Shown here: piece by piece, positions 37,346 through 48,568 of the stretch
How the letters are laid out: each line of letters begins with the position of its first letter
How positions within the stretch are numbered: position 1 is the first letter of the stretch
Source: Merluccius polli
Taxonomy: Eukaryota > Chordata > Actinopteri > Gadiformes > Merlucciidae
NCBI GenBank assembly: GCA_030340625.1
Contig: JAOPHQ010006260.1
Span: forward strand, 442,501 to 506,500
DNA: 64,000 nucleotides
Reading direction: 5' to 3'
Notes under the pieces: model-generated
The model's database searches: none
What the model saw: only the letters and a program-made list of their open reading frames with translations
What the model was told of the DNA's origin: nothing
Translations under genes and position numbers: made by a program

Positions 37346-38254
37346 TGCTGCAGATTTGTCGGCTGCACATCCATGATGCGAATCTCCCGTTCCACCACAT
37401 CCCAAAGGTGCTCTATTGGATTGAGATCTGGTGACTGTGGAGGTCATTTGAGTACAGTGAACTCATTGTCATGTTCAAGAAAACAGTCTGAGATGATTCG
37501 CGCTTTATGACATGGCGCGTTATCCTGCTGGAAGTAGCCATCAGAAGATGGGTACACTGTGGTCATAAAGGGATGGACATGGTCAGCAACAATACTCAGG
37601 TAGTCTGTGGCTTTGACACGATGCTCAATTGGTACTAATAAGCCCAAAGTGTGCCAGGAAAATATCCCCCACACCATTACACCACCACCACCAGCCTGAA
37701 CCGTTGATACAAAGCAGGATGGATCCATGCTTTCATGTTGTTGACACCAAATTCTGACCCTACCATCCGAATGTCGCAGCAGAAATCGAGACTCATCAGA
37801 CCAGGCAACGTTTTTCCAATCTTCGATTGTCCAATTTTGGTGAGCCTGTGCGAATTGTAGCCTCAGTTTCCTGTTCTTAGCTGACAGGAGTGGCACCCGG
37901 TGTGGTCTTCTGCTGCTGTAGCCCATCCGCCTCAAGGTTCGACGTGTTGTGCGTTCAGAGATGCTCTTCTGCATACCTCTGTTGTAACGAGTGGTTATTT
38001 GAGTTACAGTTGCCTTTCTATCAGCTCGAACCAGTCTGGCCATTCTCCTCTGACCTCTAGCATCAACAAGGCATTTGCGCCCACAGAACTGCCGCTCACT
38101 GGATATTTTCTCTTTTTCGGACCATTCTCTGTAAACCCTAGAGATGGTTGTGCGTGAAAATCCCAGTAGATCAGCAGTCTCTGAAAAGACCAGCCCGTCT
38201 GGCACCAACAACCATGCCACGTTCAAAGTCACTTAAATCACCTTTCTTCCCCAT
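37346..38254 (-). pseudogene. Tc1 transposase, broken
   Basis: Cut-and-paste transposase with ATG at 38254. Visible: paired-like DNA-binding domain, a second HTH (ISERTTRRTLRRMGY), then the DDE core with WSDESRF, GGGGVMVWG, FQQDNAPCH and, past a stop, SPDLNPIEHLWD. Lesions: a 5-base deletion near 38188 that shifts the frame after GARRAG, and TGA in place of the expected Trp codon at about 37444-37446. The last part of the protein is missing because the left arm was inverted in. Not functional. Confidence 0.9.
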
Positions 38255-38633
38255 TCTGATGCTCGGTTTGAACTGCAGCAGATCGTCCTGACCATGTCTA
38301 CATGCCTAAATGCATTGAGTTGCTGCCATGTGATTGGCTGATTAGAAATTTGCGTTAACGAGCAGTTGGACAGGTGTACCTAATAAAGTGGCCGGTGAGT
38401 GTATATACTAAATGGGTTAAGCAAAATCTTACATGAGGGGAGGACCAAACAATCTACATGTAGCAGTGGACTCTAACCACACGCCACATGAGTTGCTTTT
38501 GCTGGGGCCCTCCGAGACAGTATACGGGTTGTTGGTTGAAGTATGCGTTTATTGGAGATGGCAAGATGGTATTCGCCAAGCAGATGTAACGTGCTGCCAT
38601 GACAGTGGCTCTCTCCTGAGTGTGTGTGTGGGG

Positions 38634-38712
38634 GTGCCATGATTGCTCTGAACCACAGGTGTGCATCCCCACCCAGCCCAGGGTCCAATCAGTCTTACTT
38701 GGGCCAGACTAC
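38634..38712 (-). repeat. Partial copy of the 32151 repeat family
   Basis: CCACAGGTGTGCATCCCCAC, CCAGCCCAGGGTCCAATCAG match the reverse of 32175-32260. Confidence 0.55.
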
Positions 38713-39942
38713 ACATTCATAATTTATATTTATACAAGTTATATCATATATTCTATTAACTATAACTATTAATGATAATGTTCTTAAACAAAATGGTCTT
38801 CTAATCAGTCCAACTAACCACACCTGTATCTCAACCCAACTGTGTGGGTTTTGTGTGGGCTGGAAACCCAGGAGTGTGCTTATGTGTGACAGTGGGTGTG
38901 TGTGTTTTGCCTCAAGCTTGGGCAAGGACTCCCCTTTCCACATTTCTGATGCAGGCGCTGAATAGAGCTATCTCTCTCTCTGTCTTTATTTTGCCGTCTT
39001 GCTGTTACTTTTGTCTGCCTGAATTGTGAGTTGAGGCCATAGTGCTGTGGGTTCCTGGCTGACAGGCAGATGGTTTTTCCTATTCAACTTTATCACTGTG
39101 AGATCAGCTTGACTCACAGGCACAGATTGTTGTTATGTTCACTTGCTGGACTGTTCAACTGTGCCAGTTTTGACTACAGGTCTACCTCTGTTCTCAACCC
39201 TGAAGTAAGCAGTGGATAAAATACTTCTGTCCTATTTATGTCAGTGTAAGTATGATGAATACACAAAATAGTGTAGAAAAAAACAAATGTAGGCCTATAA
39301 AAGTACAACACCATGAATATCATATGAAGACAAATCCTATTCTTAATTCAAACACATGTAAGCTAAAACAAAATAAAAAAATGACATTGTTTAAAAGCAA
39401 AACTAATATTTGCTTTGAAATGTAGTGAGCGTCAATGTATTACCCCTGAAATAGAATGAATTAATAAAGTATAAATGCCTAAAAATTGCAATTAAGTTCA
39501 CTTCACTTGAGTAACAGTACTTATACCATCATGCTGGTGATAACTAAGACTAACTGTTTACATATGAAGGCTAAGTCCCATGTTCAATTTCTACAGTGCA
39601 GAAAGGCTAACCGGCCCTCACTATATGGGATTATTATTAATATAATTATAATTACTTATTAAAACACCGAATATTTTCTTCAGTAAAAACATTGTATGCT
39701 TTTTGTTCAGGAAAAGGTCCCGAGCTGAAACTTGAAGTCTGATCCTACTGGTAGAAGCCGAAACACCACTTTTACAAGCCTATACATCTGGCTGACCTGG
39801 GAAGTATGTAGGTAAGTATCTAGTTAATGTTATCTCTTCTGCCATGTGAAGGCTCCTGTCACATATTTTAGCTGGGTGAGGTGTGGCTGGTTGTACAACA
39901 CACAGTAAAAGTATTAAAGAAACACATTCCTTTAATCCTGCC
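38713..39942. other. Intergenic DNA
   Basis: No gene recognised; AT-rich with scattered short frames. Confidence 0.45.
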
Positions 39943-40561
39943 CAAACGTGGAAAGTAACAAAATACAATTACTCTCGTTACTGTAATTGAGTAGCTTTTT
40001 TGTGTACTTTTTAAAATCAGTAATTTTACTTTTACTTAAGTATTTTGTTTGAAGTAATGAACTTTAAAGTAATGTACTTTTAAGTACATTACTTCAGTAT
40101 TTTGTTTGTAATGCTACATTTTAAATTGCTTCTGTTACAGAGTAAAATCAATCAAAAGTTTCCCCAAGTTGGCCCTGGCTAACTGCAGCTCTAGGTGAAC
40201 ATGGTCAGTCAGACAGCAACGAGAATACCTTGCTGCTTAATCACAAAGGAGATGGAGACAGATGAGTTGAAAGACACTTCTCCAGACCTAAATCTGAATG
40301 AAATCACATCAGATTTGGTTGAAGTTGAGGATTAATAAAAAAAGGAACCTAGTTTGAGCTTTGTTTTTATACTTTTGTATTGGAGATGATGTAATCTAAT
40401 CTAATGTAATTGCTCTTAGCAATTACATTAGAAATGAGCTACTTTTTACTTTTACTCAAGTACCTTTTTACACAAGTCATTTTACTTCTACTTAAGTACA
40501 ATTTTATCAAATTAACAGTACTTCTTTTTAAGTAGATTTGTTTGTACTCTTTCCAGCTCTG
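39943..40561. mobile_element. hAT-type MITE rich in AAGTA/TACTT
   Basis: Ends CAAACGTGGAAAG and, inverted, CAGAGCTGGAAAG. Flanked by a perfect 8-base duplication ATCCTGCC (39935-39942 and 40562-40569). The body consists of TTTTACTTTTACTTAAGTA-type repeats in both orientations. No transposase. Confidence 0.85.
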
Positions 40562-40812
40562 ATCCTGCCAAATCACACTGCCCGGTTTGTTTTTCCTTAC
40601 AACTTCTTGTGTAGGAGTTGATGAGTAGAGAGTGAGAGTAAAGATTAAACAAGCAACAACAAGATGACATATCCTTATTGGCTACTCCCTACCTGTGAGT
40701 GCCTTGTGATCTTAAAAGACCGGTTTAAAAATCCCCTATCCTTTTGAAATTCATTGCCAGAAATTGCCTTTTTGTTTCCTAGTTCCTGTTCCCACTTCTC
40801 AGATGGATAGAT

Positions 40813-41096
40813 CAGGGGCGGATCTATGGGTGGGCCTGGGTGGGCACAGGCCCACCCAGACTGACAGCTTGCCCACCCAGTAAGATTCATGAAAAAACTA
40901 AAACTAAAAATAAATATATAAAAAATGAATAAAAAAGTTGCGCGACATGCACGTTCACGGCAACAATCGCGCCCCCCCCCCCCCCCCCCCCCCCGTCGGT
41001 CAACATCCCTGTTGTGGGCCGGTCCAGGAGAAAATAATCAGGCCCACCCAGATGTTGGCAGGCCTACCCATTAGCTACGTTCTGGCTTCGCCACTG
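40813..41096. mobile_element. hAT-type MITE
   Basis: 284 bases, ends CAGGGGCGGATCTATGGG and TTCTGGCTTCGCCACTG. Perfect 8-base duplication GGATAGAT (40805-40812 and 41097-41104). Contains a run of about 24 C. Confidence 0.9.
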
Positions 41097-41558
41097 GGAT
41101 AGATGTATTGAAAGTGGATGGCGTAATAGGCCATGTTCTTTCTTAATCAACATCAAGGGAGTTGGAGGTCCTCACACTCATGTAAATAGATTGCAGCAGA
41201 CGGGGCTTATAACAGTACATCACACAAGAGGGAGTGCTGTTATCCTGAATATCAGCCCGACTGTGATTCGGTCGTAGATACGAGTGCCGAAGATTATCAT
41301 ATTATGAATGTGATTATTTGTAATACGCCGCCACAGCGGCGCTATGCTGAGTTTCACTTAGCTGGCGAGTGACACAACAACACGACTTTCGTTGATCATT
41401 TGAGTACCGAGTACTTGATTACTCGTGTACACGCTTGCACCGAAGTAGCATCCATTGTTCAGGTCATAGTGGTATTTAACACCTGAGAGGCTTGTAAAGG
41501 GTCAGGTCCGTGTTTGGGGTTGAGGCCGCTCAGAGAGCGTAGAAAACACAGTAACGCT

Positions 41559-42081
41559 TAGCCTAGAAATCTAGACACCCCCTAGCGGCAGCAAATTTAT
41601 TTGGCAGCTAGGTAGGTCTAGCACGGCTCCGTCGGCTTTTTGGTGCTGGAAACACAAAGTATGTCAGACCAATCACAGCGTGAGGGGCGGAGTCGAAAGC
41701 CGGGCTACCATGACGACAGAGTTGCGACGGTTCCGTGTTAGAGGGAAACAATGGCTGCTGCTGCTGACGAACGGCTGTCTTTCCACTCGGCAAAGGCCGC
41801 GACTCTTCAAGACTTGAAGTTAACATTTTATTTGAGAAAAGAACAAAGAACGGCACTGAAGTCTTTCTTCGAAAAGAAATATGTATTCGGAGTTGTGATT
41901 AATTATGTAGTCAGAGCCGTCGCTCTGACTACGTCACCTTCTTCGTTGCTCTGATTGGTTGTAGCGCTATCCTATTGTGTGCAGAGGGAACTTGAAAGAC
42001 AACCGTTTATCCCGCCCACACTGCCAATGGAGCTGAGCCAGACCTTACATCTTTCTGATGTGGGTCTGGCTTGCCAGGCTA
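41559..42081 (+). mobile_element. Helicase-fragment element, copy B (complete)
   Basis: 523 bases with imperfect inverted ends TAGCCTAGAAATCTAGAC and TAGCCTGGCAAGCCAGAC. Flanked by a 9-base duplication AGTAACGCT/AGTAATGCT (8 of 9). Carries the small frame at 41751-41954. Nine-base duplications fit a Mutator-like or Merlin-like mechanism; the class is not certain. Confidence 0.75.
41751..41954 (+). pseudogene. RecQ-like helicase lead-in fragment in copy B
   Basis: 67 residues from an ATG. MAAAADERLSFHSAKAATLQ, then LKLTFYLRKEQRTALKSF and EKKYVFG, followed by non-helicase residues. The KxEQxxAL...KxVF pattern matches the segment just before Walker A in RecQ-type SF2 helicases. No Walker A, DExH or other helicase motif follows within the element. 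It could be a first exon whose downstream exons were deleted. Confidence 0.55.
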
Positions 42082-42090
42082 AGTAATGCT

Positions 42091-42949
42091 GGCACTGGGG
42101 CTTAACAACATGCATCCGTCCGTGACGTGTGCTCCGCACAACTAACTAGAACTAAAGCCTAATTTATACTCTTGCGTAAAGTGCTCTACGTCGGTTACGG
42201 AGAGCCTCTCCGTCGTCTCCGGCTGCATGAAATATTTTTTAAGTGTCCGTCACTCTGTCAACGGACAACGGAGACGCCATCACCCACTTCACAAAGACAA
42301 TCGGTGACATGTTAAAGGGGAACTTGGCAACTCTAGCCATTTCTTCGCTGGTTTTCACTTTTGTGGTTGCATGTTTTCTCAACGAGCTCCCTCTACAGGT
42401 CTGGGACGTATATTACACAACACTGTCGTAAAAAAACTCACTTGCGGCACTCCTCCCCCTTTCTACCGCTGCTCATGTGCATTTGTTGCCGGATGTTTTC
42501 GTGTGGCGCAATGTCTACCGAGGTTGGTAATACATTATACACTGTATCATAGAACACTGACATGTATAGCCGGCGTGATTAACCATTATTGAGGGGGGCG
42601 TGTGTGTTTATGTTGAATTGCCATAAAGCAGTTTGTGTTTCTCGCTCGTTCTCGCTTCTCGCGATACTTCCCATTTCCAATTTACCGGGACGGTAGTCCC
42701 AAAGTTGCAAGGCTGGTTTTCCACCAGGGGGGCGCCGGGGGGAGCGGGGATAGTCACCATTAACACCGGAACAGACCAGTTAACCATCCAAATGATTTCC
42801 AGACGGGTTTATTAAGTTGAAAAAGTTGCCAAGTGCCCCTTTAAGGAAAGTGGACCAGGATGACGCGATGAACGACATATACTATGCTCTATGGACGCAT
42901 AAAGCTCCAGAATGCCAACCCAACCTACTTGAACCTATAACCAGAGAAT
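42091..42949. other. Intergenic DNA
   Basis: No recognised gene. A 62-residue frame at 42243-42431 includes a hydrophobic stretch but no known motif. Confidence 0.4.
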
Positions 42950-43790
42950 GTCTAATAAGGAGAGAAGTTCCACTCTCGGTTTACTTCCTGGTTCTGAACT
43001 GTTGCAGTTCCCCTCTGGTTCCATGTGAGGGCGCTCACATGGTGAGTGCAGAATGAATGGCAGTCTATGGAGCGATACCCCTCAAACTCCACTTTTCTCA
43101 GGATATAATTTTTTGTCTAGTAATTTGAATGTTGCTTTCGAAAGGGGATGCAAAGAAATTACACATTGCTGGGTGTTAGATTTTTTAGAGTCACTTATTT
43201 GCTTTAAAAAAGTATTTTAAAATGTCAATGACGTCATACTCATCTTACGACCAGAGATACTGCTTTACGGCAAGCCTCCCTTTCCCTCAAGGCATCGATA
43301 ACACAGCAGTACAAACATAACGATACGCAGATAAAAGTGCCAGCAACCAAAAGAAGTTGCTGTGTTAAAAAAAAAAGAACTTGGGCGAAATTGTCCACCA
43401 TAACGTTCTGGTCCCGCTTCGGATGCCAAGATGCCATCAAGCAGATCTCTGGTCGTAATCAGTCCTTCACTGACCAATCAGCGTTCATTAGCTGAATGCT
43501 AGCGTGTTATGGGCAATAACAACACGTCCTGTAAGAAATCGAAAGGACATAAGTACTCGTTCATTCAACTTTCGATCTATAACCTATGTTGAACTTGTAA
43601 GAACTACAATCAAATCGGAGTTTTTTCAATGAGAATCAGGTGAAAGAGACACATTTAGCCGTGTAGCTCCATCTGCTCCCATTCATTCTGCACTCACAGG
43701 TGATCGCCCCCAGTGGAACTCTGGTGGAACTGCAACCAGAATTCGGTACAATGGGACTTAATAGGGAGTGGACAGGCTCTCCGTAGACGG
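42950..43790. mobile_element. TIR element with long diverged arms
   Basis: Inverted arms at 42950-43077 and 43668-43790 share GTTGCAGTTCC, GTGAGTGCAGAATGAATGG and ATGGAGC. The 590-base middle has no transposase. Boundaries and duplication not resolved. Confidence 0.6.
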
Positions 43791-45890
43791 GCTCTGCTAT
43801 AACTTAAAAGAGACGGTGGCAAATTGCACTACATGGTTGTAAATAGTTTGTTTTTAGCAATTACGTTTTTTACTTTTAAAGCATTTCATTTTTTATTATA
43901 ATTTATCCCCTTTGAACTATCCCTCTTAACTATGTATGCCGTTTGTACTTGTTAATTGTGTGAGTAGTATAACCACCGCTTTATAATGCGCCATTGCGCT
44001 AATGACTGCAACGTTCAGTACGTCTTAAAGATACACCACACAATTTCGACTGTTCCACGGGCTTCTTCTCGCCCCCCCCCCCCCCCTATGCACAAATGGG
44101 TGTGGTTTCAGTGCCTTCAGCGTGTCTGCTGAAGGCGCTGAATAATGCTTATTTTCTTCATGATTTTGAAAGCTAATTTTATATACATAGCAACTTTTTT
44201 AATCATTCAAATTTGGTTGGGTGGTTAATAACACATTTTTCTGTGGCGTGACAAACTCAAAACACATTTACTTTTGCTTTACACCGTCTTTAAAGGACTT
44301 TAGTGGCTTTCCGAGAATTTACTTTCGCCACCCCCCATTCTTATGTGAGCCACAAAGCCAAGGTGGTGCATTTTGGATGTAGCATGGACAGACTTGGTGT
44401 CCTCTTGCTAAATTGCTGATTTCTTTCAGGACAGTGCAGTGATAAACAGAGCTGAACTAATACCCAAAGCTATGTTAGGTTGATGCTACAGCTAGGTGAA
44501 GACATTCTAATCAACACAATTGAGGTTTTCTGCAGAAAGGTCAAATACTACACAACACAGTAAAATAGGACCTAGGACGACATTGCACATCAATATTTGT
44601 GCTATTTTGTGTTGCCATATTTTCAATACAAATGTTTACTGTGCTGATTTCAAGAAAAGTGTGCTTTGTTTTTTTGTTTTGGCAATGCAACTGTCTGGAG
44701 ACAGAAAATAAAGTGTCAAAAATATAATTATACAACTCACAGAACTCATTATGAATTATGGAAATATAATTATACAACTAAGAATGGTTTCCTCATTAAC
44801 TAACGTTCAAATTAGGATGCTAAAACACCCGTTTCTTTGTACATACAGAGGGTAAAACCAACCATAGCAAAAATAGCATTAGCATATATTATGAACTTAC
44901 TTCCCTTAAAGGCCCCATGAAATGAAAAATACCTTTTCCCAGAGTTACTAGCACTATTACTTCCGTTTCATATGACCTTTAAAGTTTAAGCTGAATACAA
45001 TAACTTTGGCATGCAGATGGACCACCAATACAGTGGTTACTCTTTTGAAGGACATCTTCCATGTTGCATATCACTAACACATGCGTTGGTGTTGAATTAC
45101 ACAGATAACTGCAGATGTTAAAGAATACTTGATTTACTATATCACCTTTAGACTTGATCTATGTAATGAAAGCATTTTATTGTCATATTTTTATTTGCAG
45201 CAACATCAAAGTAAAACATGCAGTCTGCATTCATAGTAACTTTTTTAAGTACATTTTTAGATCACTTCCTGATTGGCAATGTACAGCAGTTTCCGACTAG
45301 ATCTGTCTACGCCTGAAAAAGATGGTTGGAAAACACCATGGATGTCACCGTCGATATCATGGTTTGATATGGTGTTTGTCTATTCTACTAGTGCACATCA
45401 AAAAGTTAGTATTCCACTCTCCTCAGAAAGTCAAACATACAAATTGCATATTTGTCTGCCAATCAGCGCTGAAAATGAATGGTGGAAATGGCACAAGTTA
45501 GACCCCAAATATATGCATGTGTTTATCTTTAACATTACTTAGCTCTGATCAAGCCTTGGTGTTAAGTCACCACAAGTAGAAGTCTTCCCTTATATTTGTA
45601 TAGCAAAATAAAAAGTGTGAAATCACACAACAGTCAAATATGTGTCACCTAACTGCTCGGATATGGGACACAGGCCAATGTGTGCCAGATAGAACATTCA
45701 CCACAATGTTTAATTTGGTCTGATTTTCAAGGCATTCAAAAACCACATGTGGACTAACTCATTCGGCATCTAGACATGCAGTTAGTGGACATTACATGAA
45801 GAAGTATACTATGTCCTAGGTCTTGGGATCCCTTGAAGTCTGTCTTTGTGAGTAAAACATTGAAACAAGGCCATGTTTCCACCACCTGGG
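43791..45890. other. Intergenic DNA downstream of fam83g
   Basis: No gene recognised. A region at 44460-44600 (GTTGATGCTACAG, GAAGACAT, AAAATAGGACCTAGG) resembles 54020-54190, a diverged dispersed repeat. The 3' untranslated region of fam83g must lie in the right part, but I cannot fix its end. Confidence 0.45.
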
Positions 45891-46535
45891 CTAGCCCGTG
45901 CTCTTGCGTACTTGTGCTGAGGGATTAGGGCTCCTCTTGCACTGTGAAGGAGAGCTACTCCCCTTGTTCTTTAGGCCCTTTAGGTTGTACAGCTTGCCAA
46001 TGGAAAAACTAAACCCGGTCTTGCTGAGGTCTTGCCCTGGATCTCCCGGCCCTAGATCCCCCACCGCTGAGTCCTGCCTGTATTTGGACTGTGTTTGGGC
46101 CACCTGATTACCGGAAGCCATTGGTTGGGTCTGCGGTTGGAGCTGGGACTGTGCGTTGGTGTATGTGTAGAGAAAGGAGGACTGGGGCTTGCGGAAAGGC
46201 CCTGAGTCCTGCCCTGCCAGAGGCTGTACATAGTGGAAGCTACGCCGGAGGAAGTCCTCCGACGGGCTCTTCTGATCCGCGCCCTTCAGAGACCCGGTGG
46301 TGGTCATTGAAGAGTGCCTTTTGAACGGCGATTGTCGTGGCGCTGAGTTATGTAGGCTCTGGGGGGAGACGTGGTCAACCTTGCTGCTCACCTGCATGGC
46401 GGGCAGGTACGACCTAGGCGGCTGGTTTCCCGAGTAGGGACGGGTTGGTCTTGCGTGTTTGGCAGCTGGGGACTGAAGGGAGACTTGACTGTGGTGGTTC
46501 TGCTGTTGTGGCCTCCCTTGTGGAGATCGCAGACC
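45891..46535 (-). CDS. fam83g: fam83g exon 5 (last coding exon)
   Basis: 214 codons plus stop. Acceptor CCTCTAG before 46535; phase 0 with exon 4. Rich in Gln, Ser and Pro. Near the end, FSIGKLYNLKGLKNK resembles the conserved C-terminal motif of FAM83G (FGIPYSKL type), which supports the gene assignment and shows the protein end is present. Stop at 45891-45893. Confidence 0.85.
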   Translation of the reverse strand, partial: GLRSPQGRPQQQNHHSQVSLQSPAAKHARPTRPYSGNQPPRSYLPAMQVSSKVDHVSPQSLHNSAPRQSPFKRHSSMTTTGSLKGADQKSPSEDFLRRSFHYVQPLAGQDSGPFRKPQSSFLYTYTNAQSQLQPQTQPMASGNQVAQTQSKYRQDSAVGDLGPGDPGQDLSKTGFSFSIGKLYNLKGLKNKGSSSPSQCKRSPNPSAQVRKSTG

Positions 46536-46660
46536 CTAGAGGTGAGGAAGAGGGGGAAATAAATTAATATTGAAATGTCAGAGAGACATATGAATCAGTA
46601 GTGTGGATAATACCAAGTGGGTACAGTTTAATAAGAACGGTAAACAGTAATACATTATTG

Positions 46661-47326
46661 TAGGGGTGTCCCCGACTAAGAATTTACATAGTCGAATCTG
46701 ATTCGTCAAGTCTTGCCTATAGTCGAATTATGTTTTTTCTCTTTTTTTTTTTGCTCATTGATCCATATTCTCATTTGCGCGCCATTCGGCAGCGGGGTGT
46801 TTTGGACTGAAGTTTGGACTGAAGTCCAAAACACACCGCTGCCGAATGGCGCGCGTCAAAACAGCCGCCCCTATTATTTTCTATGTACACCCCCACACCG
46901 GCGGTGGCAGCGACGCGCCGCCCCGCTACACTTCACGCCTCTGTCCTATTTCAGTGTCGCCGCGCGTCAAGTGCCGCTGAAAAGGCGCTTTTTTCTTTTC
47001 TTTTGTTTTTCTTCTGCTCCGGAGACGACTATATTCCTGTTGACGCGCCGCAGCGTGACGCTTCCTATGTGTGCTAGGGGCGGCACTTGTGTCATAGACG
47101 CACCGCGGCGCTGCGGCGGCAGTGTGTTTTGCACTTGATATTTATACAAAAATAGGCTATATATCATGATTTATTGGGAGAAATAAACTATATGTAAAAT
47201 CAGACATTCAGCACCGCCTGTAGCCCAAATGGAATGAGCCTGTGTTTTGCCGACGATTCGACTATGAGATTGGCAGTTGAATCAGGCTCCTTCGATCGAA
47301 TAGTCGACTATTCGGGGTCACCCCTA
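46661..47326. mobile_element. hAT-type MITE in fam83g intron 4
   Basis: Ends TAGGGGTGTCCCCGACTAAG and ATTCGGGGTCACCCCTA. Perfect 8-base duplication CATTATTG (46653-46660 and 47327-47334). Contains an inner GC-rich hairpin at about 46778-46856 and no transposase. Confidence 0.9.
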
Positions 47327-47346
47327 CATTATTGCAACACAGCCTT

Positions 47347-47543
47347 TAAAAGGTACAATATGCAAAATGTTTTAGTTTGCAATCGGCTCTAAAACACATT
47401 CTGTCATGTAGAGGCTACAGGGATCTAGGTTAATTGCTCCAACTCTGCAGCATTGTGTAGAAATGTAATTGTAAGTTTTTTTTTAGCAAACAAAAACATT
47501 TAGACTAACTTGAAATCCAAATCTTGCATATTGTACCTTTTTT
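47347..47543. mobile_element. Small MITE in fam83g intron 4
   Basis: Inverted ends AAAAGGTACAATATGCAAAA and TCTTGCATATTGTACCTTTT. About 197 bases, non-coding. Confidence 0.75.
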
Positions 47544-47771
47544 GTTTGACAAAATGACCAATGATCCAAAATCTCAGGTTACTATATCAATAAATTACCA
47601 TGCTCTTGATTCTGGAAAGTGGATGATTTCATGCTGCAATTTCATTAAACTTGACCCAATTTGACCTAATCAATTCATGATTTAATCAGAAATCTATCAC
47701 ACTGTCAAATATATGCTCACTTACTTAAAAGTTGGAGGAACCTGCAATATTACTTATTGCAAGGCTGAGCT

Positions 47772-47772
<1 letters not shown>

Positions 47773-47806
<34 letters not shown>
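47773..47806. repeat. (CA)n microsatellite in intron 4
   Basis: About 16 CA units. Confidence 0.9.
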
Positions 47807-47810
<4 letters not shown>

Positions 47811-48495
47811 GGAAATAAGTAATTGTTAGAAATAGGAGGTGACATCCTGCTTTACATTTGAAGTATGATGTATTGTGCACAGCCAGCATCACAACAGGTA
47901 TACATTCCCAAATATTCAATGTGCCTCAGGAGGTAAGGCACAGAGGGAGATTTTTAGACCACTCCTGGCTCATTTCTGACTAATCAGGGTATCACTTCCC
48001 TGATTGGTTTGGGGAATCCATCTTGCCTGTCAATCACAATCGTGCAGACAGCGTTATCATAGTTCCACCACATGTGCATGAATGCAACACTTCTCAATGG
48101 CAGAGAAACAAGCAGGGAGGGAGGGAGCAGAGAATGGGTGCTTTTTGAGGTTGTTTTTTTTTTCAAAATATTGCTCTCTCCTGCACAGGAAGCTCTTCTG
48201 TCTCCATCCACATCTATTCCCTGGCAATATTTAGCTACACACCAAAAGTCAATCGCAAGATACATTTTTGTCGAGAATAGAATGGAATAGAATAGAATGT
48301 ATCGACTGCATTTCACTGCATGTCATAATTTTATTGGTTTTTTTTACTTGCATATTTTCTATCTCTCGAGTGTATATATAGGCTACCATAGACACTTCCG
48401 CACATCAGCATGCATGGTTGAATGTGAAGCTGTGAATTTTAAGATTTACAGTCAATTAGGGTTCATACCAAACCTTTTTGGGTCACACATGAATA

Positions 48496-48500
<5 letters not shown>

Positions 48501-48548
<48 letters not shown>
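48501..48548. repeat. (GT)n microsatellite next to exon 4 donor
   Basis: About 23 GT units; in the fam83g transcript it reads (AC)n and begins about 20 bases after the exon 4 donor. Confidence 0.95.
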
Positions 48549-48550
<2 letters not shown>

Positions 48551-48568
48551 GGGGTGGGGTTATCCTAC

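Larger units (their letters stand above)
36932..38401 (-). mobile_element. Tc1-like transposon rearranged into a fold-back
   Basis: Termini CACTCACCGGCCACTTTATT and its complement, flanked by TATA, which fits Tc1/mariner TA duplications. The left ~410 bases are an inverted copy of the right end, including the 5' part of the transposase gene. The rest is the transposase on the minus strand. The element has thus lost its own 3' end and gained a second 5' end. Confidence 0.85.
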
